In this document: piece by piece, positions 9,287-17,654 of the stretch
Position numbering within the stretch: the stretch's first letter is position 1
How the letters are laid out: each line of letters starts with the position of its first letter
Assembly: GCA_965196985.1 (NCBI GenBank)
Contig: CBDALO010000087.1
Span: forward strand, 110,285-174,284
Length of the DNA: 64,000 bases
Reading direction: 5' to 3'
DNA from: 2-12-FULL-35-23 sp965196985
GTDB lineage: Bacteria > Pseudomonadota > Gammaproteobacteria > UBA12402
Notes under the pieces: model-generated
Told to the model about the DNA's origin: nothing
The model's input: the letters and a program-made list of their open reading frames with translations, nothing else
Database searches by the model: none
Made by a program: the position numbers and the translations under genes

Positions 9287-9892
9287 ACCAAGGCAGGCCA
9301 ACCAAAACGCTTGTGGATCACTATGTCGCCCAAGCTGTAACCACAACGGATGTGCTTTGATATGGAAGGAGTAATCAACGAAGTGGTCAACCAACCAGTG
9401 AAACCACCTAGCAACGGTGTGTCGACTAACACCTTGCTCCTGACCTGATGAGCTAATACTTTTCCCAGGAGCACGCTCATTAACACTGCCTGCTGAACTG
9501 ACCAGCAATACCAACGCTTTGGAGAAAGTATCTCAGGTAGGGTTGAACAAGTACGTTTACATTGATGACAATAAAATCTCAAAACAGGGGTGGGATTTAA
9601 AGAGCGTCCTTTACCTGGGTTCCTATCTGGTTTTCGATCATATGATCCATGTGACCATAGTCCACCTGCACCGCAATGGCTGCACTACTCTGGCCTTAGT
9701 AGCTCTGGATTTTTTTTCAGCAGGATCAGGTAATCACTCAGGCTTTTAATCGCTTTTATGATTCTGCGCATGACTAATTTCACTATAGTTTTTATATCAA
9801 GTTATTTTACCTTGATAGGTTACTAAAAACCTTGTTTATTATGAGATAAAACTAGCTCAATTCCCCTAAATAAAGATAGACGTAACACTATT

Positions 9893-10075
9893 AGAGATTT
9901 TTTGTATAGTAATACTATGATGAGGGAGTGCTTTTATCCAACTGCCTTACCTTCAGTGCTTTATGTTCAGCGTGTTGCTGTTGCAGAAAGTGGCTATTTG
10001 TTTTTCTTTGGTGGTGCTCAATCGATAGCAGGTATGCCGGTGGCCGCTGTTCCAGCATGCCCTGTGTATCCGTAA
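9893..10075 (+). pseudogene. detached C-terminal 60 codons of the large gene at the left edge
   Basis: AGA GAT TTT TTG TAT follows the right-hand CTATT repeat and stays open to TAA at 10073-10075. When the transposon is removed it continues codon ATT 3547-3549 in frame. The encoded tail begins RDFLYSNTMMRECFYPTAL, contains ESGYLFFFGG and ends ACPVYP. ATG 9917 and ATG 9920 could start a 52-aa peptide, but no Shine-Dalgarno sequence is visible. In-frame openness across the repaired junction is the evidence that this is a displaced gene end. Confidence 0.7.
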
Positions 10076-10140
10076 TTATTTTCTAGAGAGTATGGATTTG
10101 GTTAGGATAATCAGCCTGAAGAGTAATTGATGGCAGTATA

Positions 10141-11561
10141 TTCCAATCGTAAGATGAGCCTGAAGCAGCATCTGAACAGATGTCACCATGATGGTCCATC
10201 GGTTAGTCTTCAGTGCTGATAGTATCAGCTATTTGCTCTTTTGTTATTTTCTCAAATAACGTCTTCTTTGCTTCCTGCATCTTTTGTGCAGATTCATGAT
10301 CAGTCAGAGAATACGCTAATTTATCTAGTCGTTCAAAGGTTTCATTTTCCTTTAAATACTGCTCAGCATTTTCAATTGATTTGAACTTTTCGTAAGGAGT
10401 CATAATGGCCTCGTAAGGGTAAAGTTTAGTTTGCTTACCCTTGCTATTAATGCTGGTTACAGGGAAGTAACAAGGTCTGTGAAAATTAATATAGTCGTTA
10501 AAATGCTGGTTATAGAATTCATTAATTTGCGGGGCAAAACGTTGTTGAATATGTATGTAGCCAAAATGCTTTCTAACAACCGAGCCATTTTTACTTTCCA
10601 CCAAACCGTTGTCATTACTATGCCTTGGCCTCGATTTAGTGAGTTCAATAAATAACTTTTGCAATAGTTTAGCTACATGCTGATTAATGTACTCTGAGCC
10701 ATTATCAGCATGTAGGCCTAACACTTTAAATGGAAAGGTATCGATTATTTGCTCTAAGACAGGGATTAAGTAAGCCTCACTAATTTTTTCAACAGCGCAG
10801 ACTACTTCCATCTGTGTCACCTCGTCAACAGCATTAATATGATAAACACCCTTGATTTTATCCATATCTCCTTGGTGCACTGTATCAATACGTATAAAGC
10901 CAGGCCTACCCTCTGGAGTTGGTTTTCGCCTTTCACCAATAGAAACCTGCGTTGCTTTAGTTTTATTAAAGTGTCGCCGTTTGCGCTGGTAGGTTTCAGT
11001 TTGTCGAAGATTGTAAAGATGAGAGACTGAGATAAAAGCAAGACGCGCATAACGCTTATCTCCAAACAAATGAAAGGCTCTCTCGCAAAGTTTTTTTGTG
11101 GTAGGCCCGCTAAGCGTTTGATGAACCTGATCCGTTTCAGCTAACAACCAAGTATCCTCATGCGTATAGATTAAGCTAAACTTATTTCTAGGTGATCGTT
11201 GCTTAACAACAACTTTTCCTGACTTTTGATACTGAGCAATTAGCCTAGTAATTTGTGAACGTGAGTAACCAGTCATTCGTTGCAGGTAATCACGAATCAA
11301 TCCTTTGTCCTTTTTGCACATACCGCAATAAGCAAATTTTTTTAATGTGTTCGTAACCCATAGGTAAGATTCTGCTCGTGATGTAGCTTCAAAGGTAAGC
11401 TGGGTTGATGAGGATAGAAATTGCTCAATCTGGGCAAGTGTGTTTAATTCTATGTCGTTCATATTGATATTCATCCATATAGGATGAACGATCACGCAAC
11501 AACTTCAGGCCCACTTTGCATTGGAAAGTGGGGGCTATTTCAGGCTCATCTTGCATTGGAA
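10141..11561 (-). mobile_element. rve-type insertion sequence with repeated end motifs
   Basis: The ends share TTCCAAT, a short variable spacer and AAGATGAGCCTGAA (left about 10141-10164, right about 11539-11561 in reverse). A second copy of the right-end motif (TTCCAATGC, AAAGTGGGCCTGAA) lies inside at about 11504-11526, and a weaker GCCTGAAG lies outside the left end near 10115. No clear target duplication was found, so the left boundary could be about 40 bp further out. Confidence 0.7.
10203..11495 (-). CDS. rve (integrase-core) DDE transposase
   Basis: Transposase of up to 430 aa. An N-terminal HTH region (MTGYSRSQITRLIAQYQ) precedes an integrase core with the DDE triad readable as FIRIDTVHQGD, GLHADNGSEY and NDNGLVESKNG. 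The start is uncertain: GTG/ATG codons at MIVHPIWMNINMNDIELN allow several choices, and MNINMNDIEL or MNDIEL are plausible true starts. I do not assign it to a named IS family. It lies between the remnant of the large gene and uvrA, and its right end is about 70 bp from the uvrA start. Confidence 0.85.
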   Translation of the reverse strand: MIVHPIWMNINMNDIELNTLAQIEQFLSSSTQLTFEATSRAESYLWVTNTLKKFAYCGMCKKDKGLIRDYLQRMTGYSRSQITRLIAQYQKSGKVVVKQRSPRNKFSLIYTHEDTWLLAETDQVHQTLSGPTTKKLCERAFHLFGDKRYARLAFISVSHLYNLRQTETYQRKRRHFNKTKATQVSIGERRKPTPEGRPGFIRIDTVHQGDMDKIKGVYHINAVDEVTQMEVVCAVEKISEAYLIPVLEQIIDTFPFKVLGLHADNGSEYINQHVAKLLQKLFIELTKSRPRHSNDNGLVESKNGSVVRKHFGYIHIQQRFAPQINEFYNQHFNDYINFHRPCYFPVTSINSKGKQTKLYPYEAIMTPYEKFKSIENAEQYLKENETFERLDKLAYSLTDHESAQKMQEAKKTLFEKITKEQIADTISTED

Positions 11562-11572
11562 GAGACTTGGCT

Positions 11573-11601
11573 TAACTAATTCATAGCTTTTCTGTTAAAA
11601 T
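11573..11601 (+). promoter_or_regulatory. possible uvrA promoter
   Basis: TTAACT (11573-11578) and TAAAAT (11596-11601) are spaced 17 bp and lie 30 bp before the uvrA ATG. They fall in the unique DNA between the right end of the rve-type IS and uvrA. I see no LexA-type CTGT-N8-ACAG box here. Confidence 0.3.
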
Positions 11602-11631
11602 GCCATTTTTCCCTGCAGTCAAGAGATCATA

Positions 11632-14466
11632 ATGAAGCAAATCCATATTCGTGGCGCGCGCACTCATAACCTAAAAAACATCGATGTTAAAATGCCACGT
11701 GATAAATTGGTGGTAATTACTGGCCTATCGGGCTCGGGTAAGTCGTCGCTTGCTTTTGATACACTTTATGCGGAAGGGCAGCGTCGTTACGTTGAGTCGC
11801 TGTCTGCTTATGCGCGTCAATTTTTGTCGATGATGGAAAAACCGGATATTGACCATATCGAAGGATTGTCACCAGCGATCTCAATTGAACAAAAGTCGAC
11901 CTCTCACAATCCGCGTTCAACTGTGGGGACAGTAACGGAAATTTATGATTATTTGCGACTGTTATTTGCGCGGGTGGGGGAGCCTAAATGCCCCGAGCAC
12001 GATGAAACCTTAGAAGCACAAACAGTTAGTCAAATGGTTGATACGGTATTGGCTTTGCCGATGGGGACTAAAGTGATGTTGCTGGCACCAGTAGTGCAAG
12101 CAAGGAAAGGCGAACACTTGCAACTTTTTGAGCGTTTGCGTAGCCAAGGCTTTGTGCGGGCGCGTATCAACGGTGAGCTTTATGAGTTAGACGAGGTTCC
12201 TGTATTAGACCTTCATAAAAAACACACGATTGAAGTGGTGGTTGACCGGTTGAAGGTACGAGCTGATATAAAACAGCGTTTAGCCGAGTCTTTTGAGGCA
12301 GCACTAGAACTTGCCGAAGGATTGGCGCAAGTGAGTTTGTTAGATAGCAAGCAAGATGACTTATTGTTCTCAGCGAAATTTGCCTGTCCAAAGTGTGGTT
12401 ATAGTATTGCAGAGTTAGAACCACGTTTATTTTCATTCAATAATCCTAATGGTGCTTGCCCGGATTGTGATGGGCTGGGAGTCAAGCAGTTTTTTGCTTC
12501 TGAAAAAGTTATTCATAATGAGGCGGCTAGTTTGGTTGCTGGTGCTATCCGTGGTTGGGATAGGCGTAACTATTATTATTTTTCGATGTTAATTTCTTTG
12601 GCTGAGCATTACGGTTTTGAAGTGGAGACTCCTTTTAACAAGCTGCCAAAGAAAATTCAAAAGATTATTTTACAAGGTAGTGGTAAAGAAAAAATTACCT
12701 TTCGCTTTCAAGGTGATGGTGATCGACTCTATCAAAAAACGCAAAGTTTTGAAGGAGTAATTCCTAATATGCAGCGTCGCTTCCGCGAAACCGAATCTAT
12801 GGCGGTGCGCGAAGAGCTTAGCAAGTACTTAGTTGCCAAGCCTTGTGATAGTTGTTGTGGCGCACGTTTGAATACTGCAGCAAGGCATGTATTTGTTAAG
12901 AAAAAATCATTGCCAGAACTTTGCTGGTTGCCTATTGATGAAGCGCAGGCTTTTTTCAAAAAATTAAAACTGACTGGCAAACGTGGTGAGATTGCTGAGC
13001 GAATTTTAAAAGAAATTACTGAGAGGCTGCGTTTTTTAATTGAGGTGGGGCTAGATTATTTAACCTTAAGTCGCAGTGCGGAAACCTTGTCGGGCGGTGA
13101 AGCGCAGCGGATTCGCTTAGCAAGCCAAATTGGTTCAGGTTTGGTGGGAGTGATGTATATCCTCGATGAGCCGTCAATTGGTTTGCACCAACGTGATAAC
13201 GAGCGCCTATTAGGAACATTAGAGTATTTGCGTGACCTAGGCAATACCGTGATTGTGGTAGAACATGATGAAGATGCGATTCGTGCTGCTGATCATGTGA
13301 TTGATATTGGCCCAGGTGCTGGTGTGCACGGTGGGCAAATCGTAGCACAAGGTACTCCAAGGCAGATTATGCAGGCTAAGGCTTCATTAACGGGACAATA
13401 CCTCTCGGGCAAGCGCAAAATTGAAGTTCCTAAGCAGCGTCACTCTCGTACCTTGCGTGAAAGTATTGAGTTAACCGGTGCGACTACCAATAATTTAAAA
13501 TTGGTTACGCTTGAGGTGCCAATTGGTTTGATGACTTGTGTGACGGGTGTGTCAGGTTCGGGTAAATCCAGCTTGATTAACGATACCTTGTACCCGTTAG
13601 CTGCAACGCGGTTAAATAGAGCGACCCATGCTGTGGTCGGTCCCTATAAGAGGGTCAACGGGCTTGAGCATTTAGATAAAGTGGTTGATATCGATCAAAG
13701 CCCCATCGGGCGTACCCCACGGTCTAACCCAGCGACTTATACTGGCCTATTTACTCCAATTCGTGAATTATTTGCGGGTACACAAGAAGCGCGTTCGCGT
13801 GGTTATAAGCCGGGTCGATTTAGCTTTAATGTCAAAGGTGGGCGCTGTGAGGCTTGTGAGGGTGATGGTGTTATTAAGGTGGAAATGCACTTTTTAGCTG
13901 ATGTTTACGTACAGTGTGATGTGTGTCTAGGTAAACGTTACAACCGTGAAACTTTAGAGGTTTTATACAAAGGCAAAACTATTGCTGAAGTATTAAATAT
14001 GACAGTTGAAGAAGCACGTGAGTTTTTCACTAATGTGCCAGTGGTAGCACGTAAACTTCAGACCTTAATGGACGTGGGTTTGTCTTATATTCGTTTAGGT
14101 CAAAGTGCGACAACTTTATCAGGCGGGGAGGCACAACGGGTTAAGTTGTCTCGTGAGCTTTCTAAGCGTGATACTGGTTCAACCTTGTATATTCTTGATG
14201 AACCGACGACTGGTTTACATTTTTATGATATTGAACAGTTGTTAAAGGTTTTGCATCGCTTGCGTGATCAGGGCAACACGGTGGTGATTATTGAACATAA
14301 TCTTGATGTGATTAAAACGGCTGATTGGATTATTGATTTAGGCCCTGAGGGGGGTGATAAGGGCGGCGAAATTATCGCAACAGGTACGCCAGAGCAAGTA
14401 GTTAAGGTGAAGCGTTCTTATACGGGCAAATTTTTAAAGCCGTTGTTAGGTGGTGGTAAACAGTAG
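11632..14466 (+). CDS. uvrA: excinuclease ABC subunit A
   Basis: DNA damage-recognition ATPase of nucleotide excision repair, which loads UvrB at lesions. It has 944 aa, the usual length. Two ABC modules are present, each with a Walker A (GLSGSGKS at 31-38 and GVSGSGKS near 639-646) and an LSGGEAQR signature. Zn-binding Cys pairs CPKC and CPDC flank residues 252-280, and CEAC and CDVC lie near 740-770. The start MKQIHIRGARTHNLKN is the canonical N-terminus. It appears to be a single transcription unit, followed by repeats and then a separate methyltransferase gene. Confidence 0.98.
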   Translation: MKQIHIRGARTHNLKNIDVKMPRDKLVVITGLSGSGKSSLAFDTLYAEGQRRYVESLSAYARQFLSMMEKPDIDHIEGLSPAISIEQKSTSHNPRSTVGTVTEIYDYLRLLFARVGEPKCPEHDETLEAQTVSQMVDTVLALPMGTKVMLLAPVVQARKGEHLQLFERLRSQGFVRARINGELYELDEVPVLDLHKKHTIEVVVDRLKVRADIKQRLAESFEAALELAEGLAQVSLLDSKQDDLLFSAKFACPKCGYSIAELEPRLFSFNNPNGACPDCDGLGVKQFFASEKVIHNEAASLVAGAIRGWDRRNYYYFSMLISLAEHYGFEVETPFNKLPKKIQKIILQGSGKEKITFRFQGDGDRLYQKTQSFEGVIPNMQRRFRETESMAVREELSKYLVAKPCDSCCGARLNTAARHVFVKKKSLPELCWLPIDEAQAFFKKLKLTGKRGEIAERILKEITERLRFLIEVGLDYLTLSRSAETLSGGEAQRIRLASQIGSGLVGVMYILDEPSIGLHQRDNERLLGTLEYLRDLGNTVIVVEHDEDAIRAADHVIDIGPGAGVHGGQIVAQGTPRQIMQAKASLTGQYLSGKRKIEVPKQRHSRTLRESIELTGATTNNLKLVTLEVPIGLMTCVTGVSGSGKSSLINDTLYPLAATRLNRATHAVVGPYKRVNGLEHLDKVVDIDQSPIGRTPRSNPATYTGLFTPIRELFAGTQEARSRGYKPGRFSFNVKGGRCEACEGDGVIKVEMHFLADVYVQCDVCLGKRYNRETLEVLYKGKTIAEVLNMTVEEAREFFTNVPVVARKLQTLMDVGLSYIRLGQSATTLSGGEAQRVKLSRELSKRDTGSTLYILDEPTTGLHFYDIEQLLKVLHRLRDQGNTVVIIEHNLDVIKTADWIIDLGPEGGDKGGEIIATGTPEQVVKVKRSYTGKFLKPLLGGGKQ

Positions 14467-14824
14467 ACAGAGGACAAAGGACGGAAATTTGATAATGGGA
14501 GTGTCTGCTTATAGGTGAGGGGGCTCGTCGCAACGCTCTGCGTTGTGTCGCAACAAGGGCGGCTCGCGTAGCGAGCGGGGGATTTAAGGATGGTTGATTT
14601 ATTGAAAGGAAGTTGTTTATTTTTATAATCCACCCTAACCCTCCTTATTCTAAGGAGGGGACGTGCTAGGAAAGTTCTTTCAGGAGGGGTGCGCTTGGCA
14701 GGCAGCAGTGAACAGGAAACAATAAGCAGTGAACAAGATGTAGAAAGAAACTTTTTAAAAAAACAGCCCCCTTTTTTAAAGGGGGCGGCTCGCGTAGCGA
14801 GCGGGGGATTAAACGAGAAACACG
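14467..14824. repeat. intergenic cluster of palindromic MITE-like repeats
   Basis: This 358-bp gap holds no gene. It has a small hairpin GTCGCAACG...GTTGTGTCGCAAC (14528-14555), an orphan element end GGCTCGCGTAGCGAGCGGGGG (about 14560-14582), and a near-complete unit at 14627-14811. That unit opens with AATCCACCC, has the palindrome CCTCCTTATTCTAAGGAGG, and closes with CCCCCTTTTTTAAAGGGGG, then GGCTCGCGTAGCGAGC and GGGGGATT. The outer AATCC...GGATT forms a short inverted repeat. The same unit recurs at 17391, 33772, 46129 and 52048. Confidence 0.8.
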
Positions 14825-15502
14825 ATGAAATTTACCACTGGGCCAGATATCTACACAATTCATAGTTTGCAAACCACTCCTCACAAGGACTTGGCGAAAG
14901 TAGTGGCTAAGCACCAGCAAACACAATTCCAGCGCCCCATAAGTAATTTACAACGTGATATCTTTATGCAGGTTGATGAAGATATAAAACAGCAACCAGT
15001 GCTGCTTGATATAGGTTGCGGTACTGGTCAAAGTAGTGAAAAACTAGCTGAGCAGTACCCCAACTACTGGGTGGTGGGTATCGACAAATCCCAGTCGCGA
15101 CTAAATAAACATGCTGTGTATCAACAAGGTGGCGAGCGCGATAATTTATTACTAGTACGAGCTGATGCAATTGCTTTTTGGCGTTTGGCGATTGAAGCTA
15201 ACTGGCAGGTTGTTCAGCAAACGATTTTCTATCCTAACCCTTATCCAAAACCCAATGATCTAACTAAACGTTGGCATGGGCACCCGGTATTTCCGTTTTT
15301 GCTCCAACTAGGAAAAACTATCGAGGTTCGCAGCAACTGGCGAATTTATTTAGAGGAGTTTAGGTGGGCTGCTAAACAGTTAGGGAACTTTGTCGGTCAA
15401 GTAACAATGATGACACCTTATCAGACACCTATCAGTGCCTTTGAAAAAAAGTACTGGGATAACGACGTAAAAACTTATCAGCTTACCTTGCGTCGGATTT
15501 GA
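14825..15502 (+). CDS. TrmB-like tRNA (guanine-N7)-methyltransferase family protein
   Basis: SAM-dependent methyltransferase of 225 aa. Motif I is LLDIGCGTGQSSEKLAEQYP, followed by VVGIDKS (acidic residue that would bind the SAM ribose) and the TrmB-type FYPNPYPKPNDLTKRWHGHP. TrmB methylates G46 of tRNAs; the motif set supports family membership, but the divergence leaves room for a TrmB paralogue. The start ATG lies 14 nt after the GGGGGATT end of the repeat unit, so the repeat forms its 5' leader. Confidence 0.8.
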   Translation: MKFTTGPDIYTIHSLQTTPHKDLAKVVAKHQQTQFQRPISNLQRDIFMQVDEDIKQQPVLLDIGCGTGQSSEKLAEQYPNYWVVGIDKSQSRLNKHAVYQQGGERDNLLLVRADAIAFWRLAIEANWQVVQQTIFYPNPYPKPNDLTKRWHGHPVFPFLLQLGKTIEVRSNWRIYLEEFRWAAKQLGNFVGQVTMMTPYQTPISAFEKKYWDNDVKTYQLTLRRI

Positions 15503-15627
15503 TTAACTAAAAGGAGCTTCGTTGCAACGCTCTGCATTGTGACACAACAGACCCTAATTAACACTATAAGCCATTGCTGTACTTGGGCTTTAATGGAATA
15601 ATTCAATTTTTTACTTAAAGCAAAGTT
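15503..15627. repeat. short intergenic region with GCAACGCTCTGC hairpin
   Basis: GTTGCAACGCTCTGC...TTGTGACACAAC at about 15519-15547 matches the hairpin at 14528-14555, so this is a second copy of a small palindromic repeat. I see nothing else in the gap. Confidence 0.45.
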
Positions 15628-16263
15628 ATGTTTCCAACTGATAAACAACAAAACTTTATGATCCAGGGCCCTGTCGGGCAGCTTGAGGCAATTAGCCAAT
15701 ACCCAGAGGTGGCTAAACCGATAACTGCAGTTATTTGTCATCCACATCCGCTTTTTGCGGGAACCATGCACAATAAAGTAGTGCATACGGTAGCAAAAGC
15801 TTTTCTTGAGCTTGGTATCAAAACAGTACGTTTTAATTTTCGTGGTGTGGGTGCAAGTCAGGGGGAGTACGATGCTGGTCGTGGTGAGACTGATGATGCA
15901 CTTGCTGTAGCGGCTTGGGTTAAGCAGGTAGCGCCAGAGGATAAGCTTTGGTTAGCGGGATTTTCGTTTGGTTCTTATGTGGCAGCACGAGCAGCCGGTG
16001 AGCTTCAGCCTGAGCAGTTACTTACTGTAGCGCCAGCGGTAGAGCATTTTGATTTTAGTGAATTAAAGCCGATTGCTTGTCCGTGGCTAGTATTACAGGG
16101 TGAAACTGATGAGGTGGTGCCGCCTGAGCAGGTTTATGATTGGGCTGAGCACGCATCAGAACAACCCACATTGATTCGCTTCCCTGGTGTGGGGCATTTT
16201 TTTCATGGGGAGTTGATTGCATTGCGTGATGCAATAGTGAATCATTATTTGCTAGTTTTGTAG
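15628..16263 (+). CDS. alpha/beta hydrolase
   Basis: Cytoplasmic alpha/beta hydrolase of 211 aa with no signal peptide. The nucleophile elbow GFSFGS places Ser113; Asp161 (GETDEVV) and His190 (GVGHFF) complete a plausible catalytic triad. ICHPHPLFAGTMHNKVV and RFNFRGVGASQGEYD are the hallmarks of the small YdjN/YjfP-like hydrolase group often annotated only as alpha/beta hydrolase. The substrate is unknown. zapE follows 36 nt later in the same direction, so the two may be co-transcribed. Confidence 0.88.
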   Translation: MFPTDKQQNFMIQGPVGQLEAISQYPEVAKPITAVICHPHPLFAGTMHNKVVHTVAKAFLELGIKTVRFNFRGVGASQGEYDAGRGETDDALAVAAWVKQVAPEDKLWLAGFSFGSYVAARAAGELQPEQLLTVAPAVEHFDFSELKPIACPWLVLQGETDEVVPPEQVYDWAEHASEQPTLIRFPGVGHFFHGELIALRDAIVNHYLLVL

Positions 16264-16299
16264 TTAAGTCAGCAAAGCCTATGTAAAAAGGAAAAACAG

Positions 16300-17376
16300 T
16301 TGCAACAAAAACACTTACCAACACTGTACCAACAAGCCGTTGATAACGGTGAAATAAACTACGATGCAAACCAGGCGAAAGCTGTAGAAGTGTTGCAGCG
16401 GGTGTTCGTGCAAGTACAGCAACCAGCCGAGAAAGCTTGGTTTGGTTTAGGTAAAAGCATGCCAGTCAAAGGCGCCTACCTATATGGTTCGGTGGGTACT
16501 GGCAAGACGTTTTTGATGGATTTGTTTTACAAAAACTTACCTGTGAAGAAAAAACTGCGTAGCCATTTCTATAAGTTTATGGAAATGATCCATGCCAAGC
16601 TTAAACCGCTGCAAGGAAAAAAGAATCCATTGAAAATTGTTGCTAAGCAAATCGCCGAGCAAGCCCGAGTGATTTGCTTTGATGAGTTTTTTGTGGTGAA
16701 TATTGTTGATGCAATGCTGCTTGGTAATTTGTTGACAGCCTTATATGACGAAGGCATAACTTTGTTAGCAACTTCTAACGTTGTGCCTGATGATCTTTAT
16801 AAGGGTGGTCTGCAGTATGAGCAATTCGTGCCAGCAATTCATTTGCTCGATCAACATTGCGAAGTAGTGCGTGTTGATAGCGGGATTGATTACCGCAAAG
16901 AACAATTTGATTATGATCGCGCTTATTTCTATCCACAAGACCCTGAGATGAAAGAAATGTTATTAAGCCGTTTTAAGCAATTAGGAGGGTCTAAGCTTAG
17001 TTTTAAACAAACTATTGCTATTGACGAGCGTCCAGTTAAAACAGAGTATCTTGCTAAACAAGCAGTTTGGTTTACCTTGCCGAATCTATGCGGTATTCCT
17101 CGCAGTCAGCGTGATTACTTATGGTTAAGCGAAAACTACCAAACCGTTTTTTTAAGTGGTTTGCGTTGTATTGAAAAGCACGAGAATGATTTAATTAGTA
17201 ACTTTATTAAGCTGGTTGATGTGTTTTACGATGTTAGTACTCATTTGATTATTCTTGCCAATGTGCCTATCGATGATATTTATCATGGCGGGCGTCATGA
17301 GTTTGCATTCGAACGAACTAAAAGCCGTTTGTTGGAGATGCAGACCAAGGGATATTTAGAAGGTAGCGCTAGTTAA
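16300..17376 (+). CDS. zapE: cell division ATPase ZapE (AFG1 family)
   Basis: AFG1-like P-loop ATPase of 358 aa; in E. coli ZapE associates with the Z-ring and modulates constriction under stress. Walker A is GSVGTGKT (63-70) and Walker B VICFDEF (near 124-130). LLATSNVVPDDLYKGGLQ and IYHGGRHEFAFERTKSRL are conserved AFG1 motifs. The start is TTG 16300 after AGGAAAAACAG; no ATG fits as well. It is followed by repeat DNA and the convergent pspA operon. Confidence 0.93.
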   Translation: MQQKHLPTLYQQAVDNGEINYDANQAKAVEVLQRVFVQVQQPAEKAWFGLGKSMPVKGAYLYGSVGTGKTFLMDLFYKNLPVKKKLRSHFYKFMEMIHAKLKPLQGKKNPLKIVAKQIAEQARVICFDEFFVVNIVDAMLLGNLLTALYDEGITLLATSNVVPDDLYKGGLQYEQFVPAIHLLDQHCEVVRVDSGIDYRKEQFDYDRAYFYPQDPEMKEMLLSRFKQLGGSKLSFKQTIAIDERPVKTEYLAKQAVWFTLPNLCGIPRSQRDYLWLSENYQTVFLSGLRCIEKHENDLISNFIKLVDVFYDVSTHLIILANVPIDDIYHGGRHEFAFERTKSRLLEMQTKGYLEGSAS

Positions 17377-17654
17377 ATTTCTTTTTTTATAATCTACCCT
17401 AGCCCTCGTTATTCTAAGGAGGGGGCGCGCTGGTCAGAGGGCAGTAGACAGGGGATAAAAATGTAGGTCGGTCCTGAGGTGGTATTGGTGTTAGCTCAAT
17501 AAAGCACTGAGTGTTACGCCACCGAAGGCCGACATGAAGTGCTAGGTTGGTTCAGTGTCGGCCCACGCTACGCTTGGGGCCGACCTACCGTGCTAAGCTG
17601 ATTAGAAAAGCCGCACCTTTAAAAAAGGGGCGGCTTGCGAAGCAAGCGGGGGGT
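17377..17654. repeat. MITE unit with a nested GTAGGTCGG element
   Basis: The outer unit (17391-17655) has AATCTACCCTAGCCCTC and TTATTCTAAGGAGGG at the left, and the GGCTTGCGAAGCAAGCGGGGG palindrome at the right. Between them lies a second family (17463-17588) with ends GTAGGTCGG and CCGACCTAC and an internal inverted repeat GGCCGACA/TGTCGGCC. This inner family recurs at 46814-46942. The repeats fill the gap between convergent zapE and pspA; the right-hand hairpin lies just past the pspA stop. Confidence 0.8.

Larger units (their letters stand above)
7832..9771 (-). pseudogene. DUF6431-like zinc-ribbon/HTH protein, broken by a stop, a frameshift and an ISKra4 insertion
   Basis: From ATG 9771 the protein begins MRRIIKAIKSLSDYLILLKK, then an in-frame TAG follows RPE. 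It continues with zinc-ribbon Cys pairs (CSHCGAGGLW, then FYCHQCKRTCSTLPE), SPKRWYCWSVQQAVL and an HTH-like GVSRHTVARWFHWL. A one-base deletion in GGGAAAAG near 9490 moves the frame. ISKra4 copy 1 then splits the 3' end; skipping it and one target repeat gives FWLACLGEHDLSSIMLFL, ending NNTGVSIP at the stop 7832-7834. The motif order matches the DUF6431 family as I remember it. It is the first gene of the surrounding transposon and sits ahead of the DDE transposase. Confidence 0.72.
3549..9887 (-). mobile_element. three-gene DDE/ATPase transposon carrying nested IS66 and ISKra4 insertions
   Basis: The left end reads TGTAACGTC (3549-3557) and the right end, read inward, TGTTACGTC (9887-9879), with further partial similarity (TAATTTAG against TTATTTAG). 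CTAT directly repeats at 3545-3548 and 9888-9891; it extends to CTATT because the first element base is also T. Deleting the element and one repeat restores an open frame across the junction, which supports these boundaries. Genes in transcription order are DUF6431-like, DDE transposase and AAA ATPase, all on the minus strand. Without the two later insertions and their duplications the element is about 3.0 kb. The TGT...ACA ends and transposase-plus-ATPase content resemble the Tn552/Tn5053/Mu class. Confidence 0.75.

Noticed and set aside
9519..9749. Plus-strand ORF of 76 aa
   Set aside because: It is antisense to the broken DUF6431-like gene, whose minus-strand reading shows clear zinc-ribbon motifs.
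11561..11631. LexA/SOS box before uvrA
   Set aside because: CTGT at 11592 has no ACAG partner at the right distance, so SOS control cannot be supported from the sequence.
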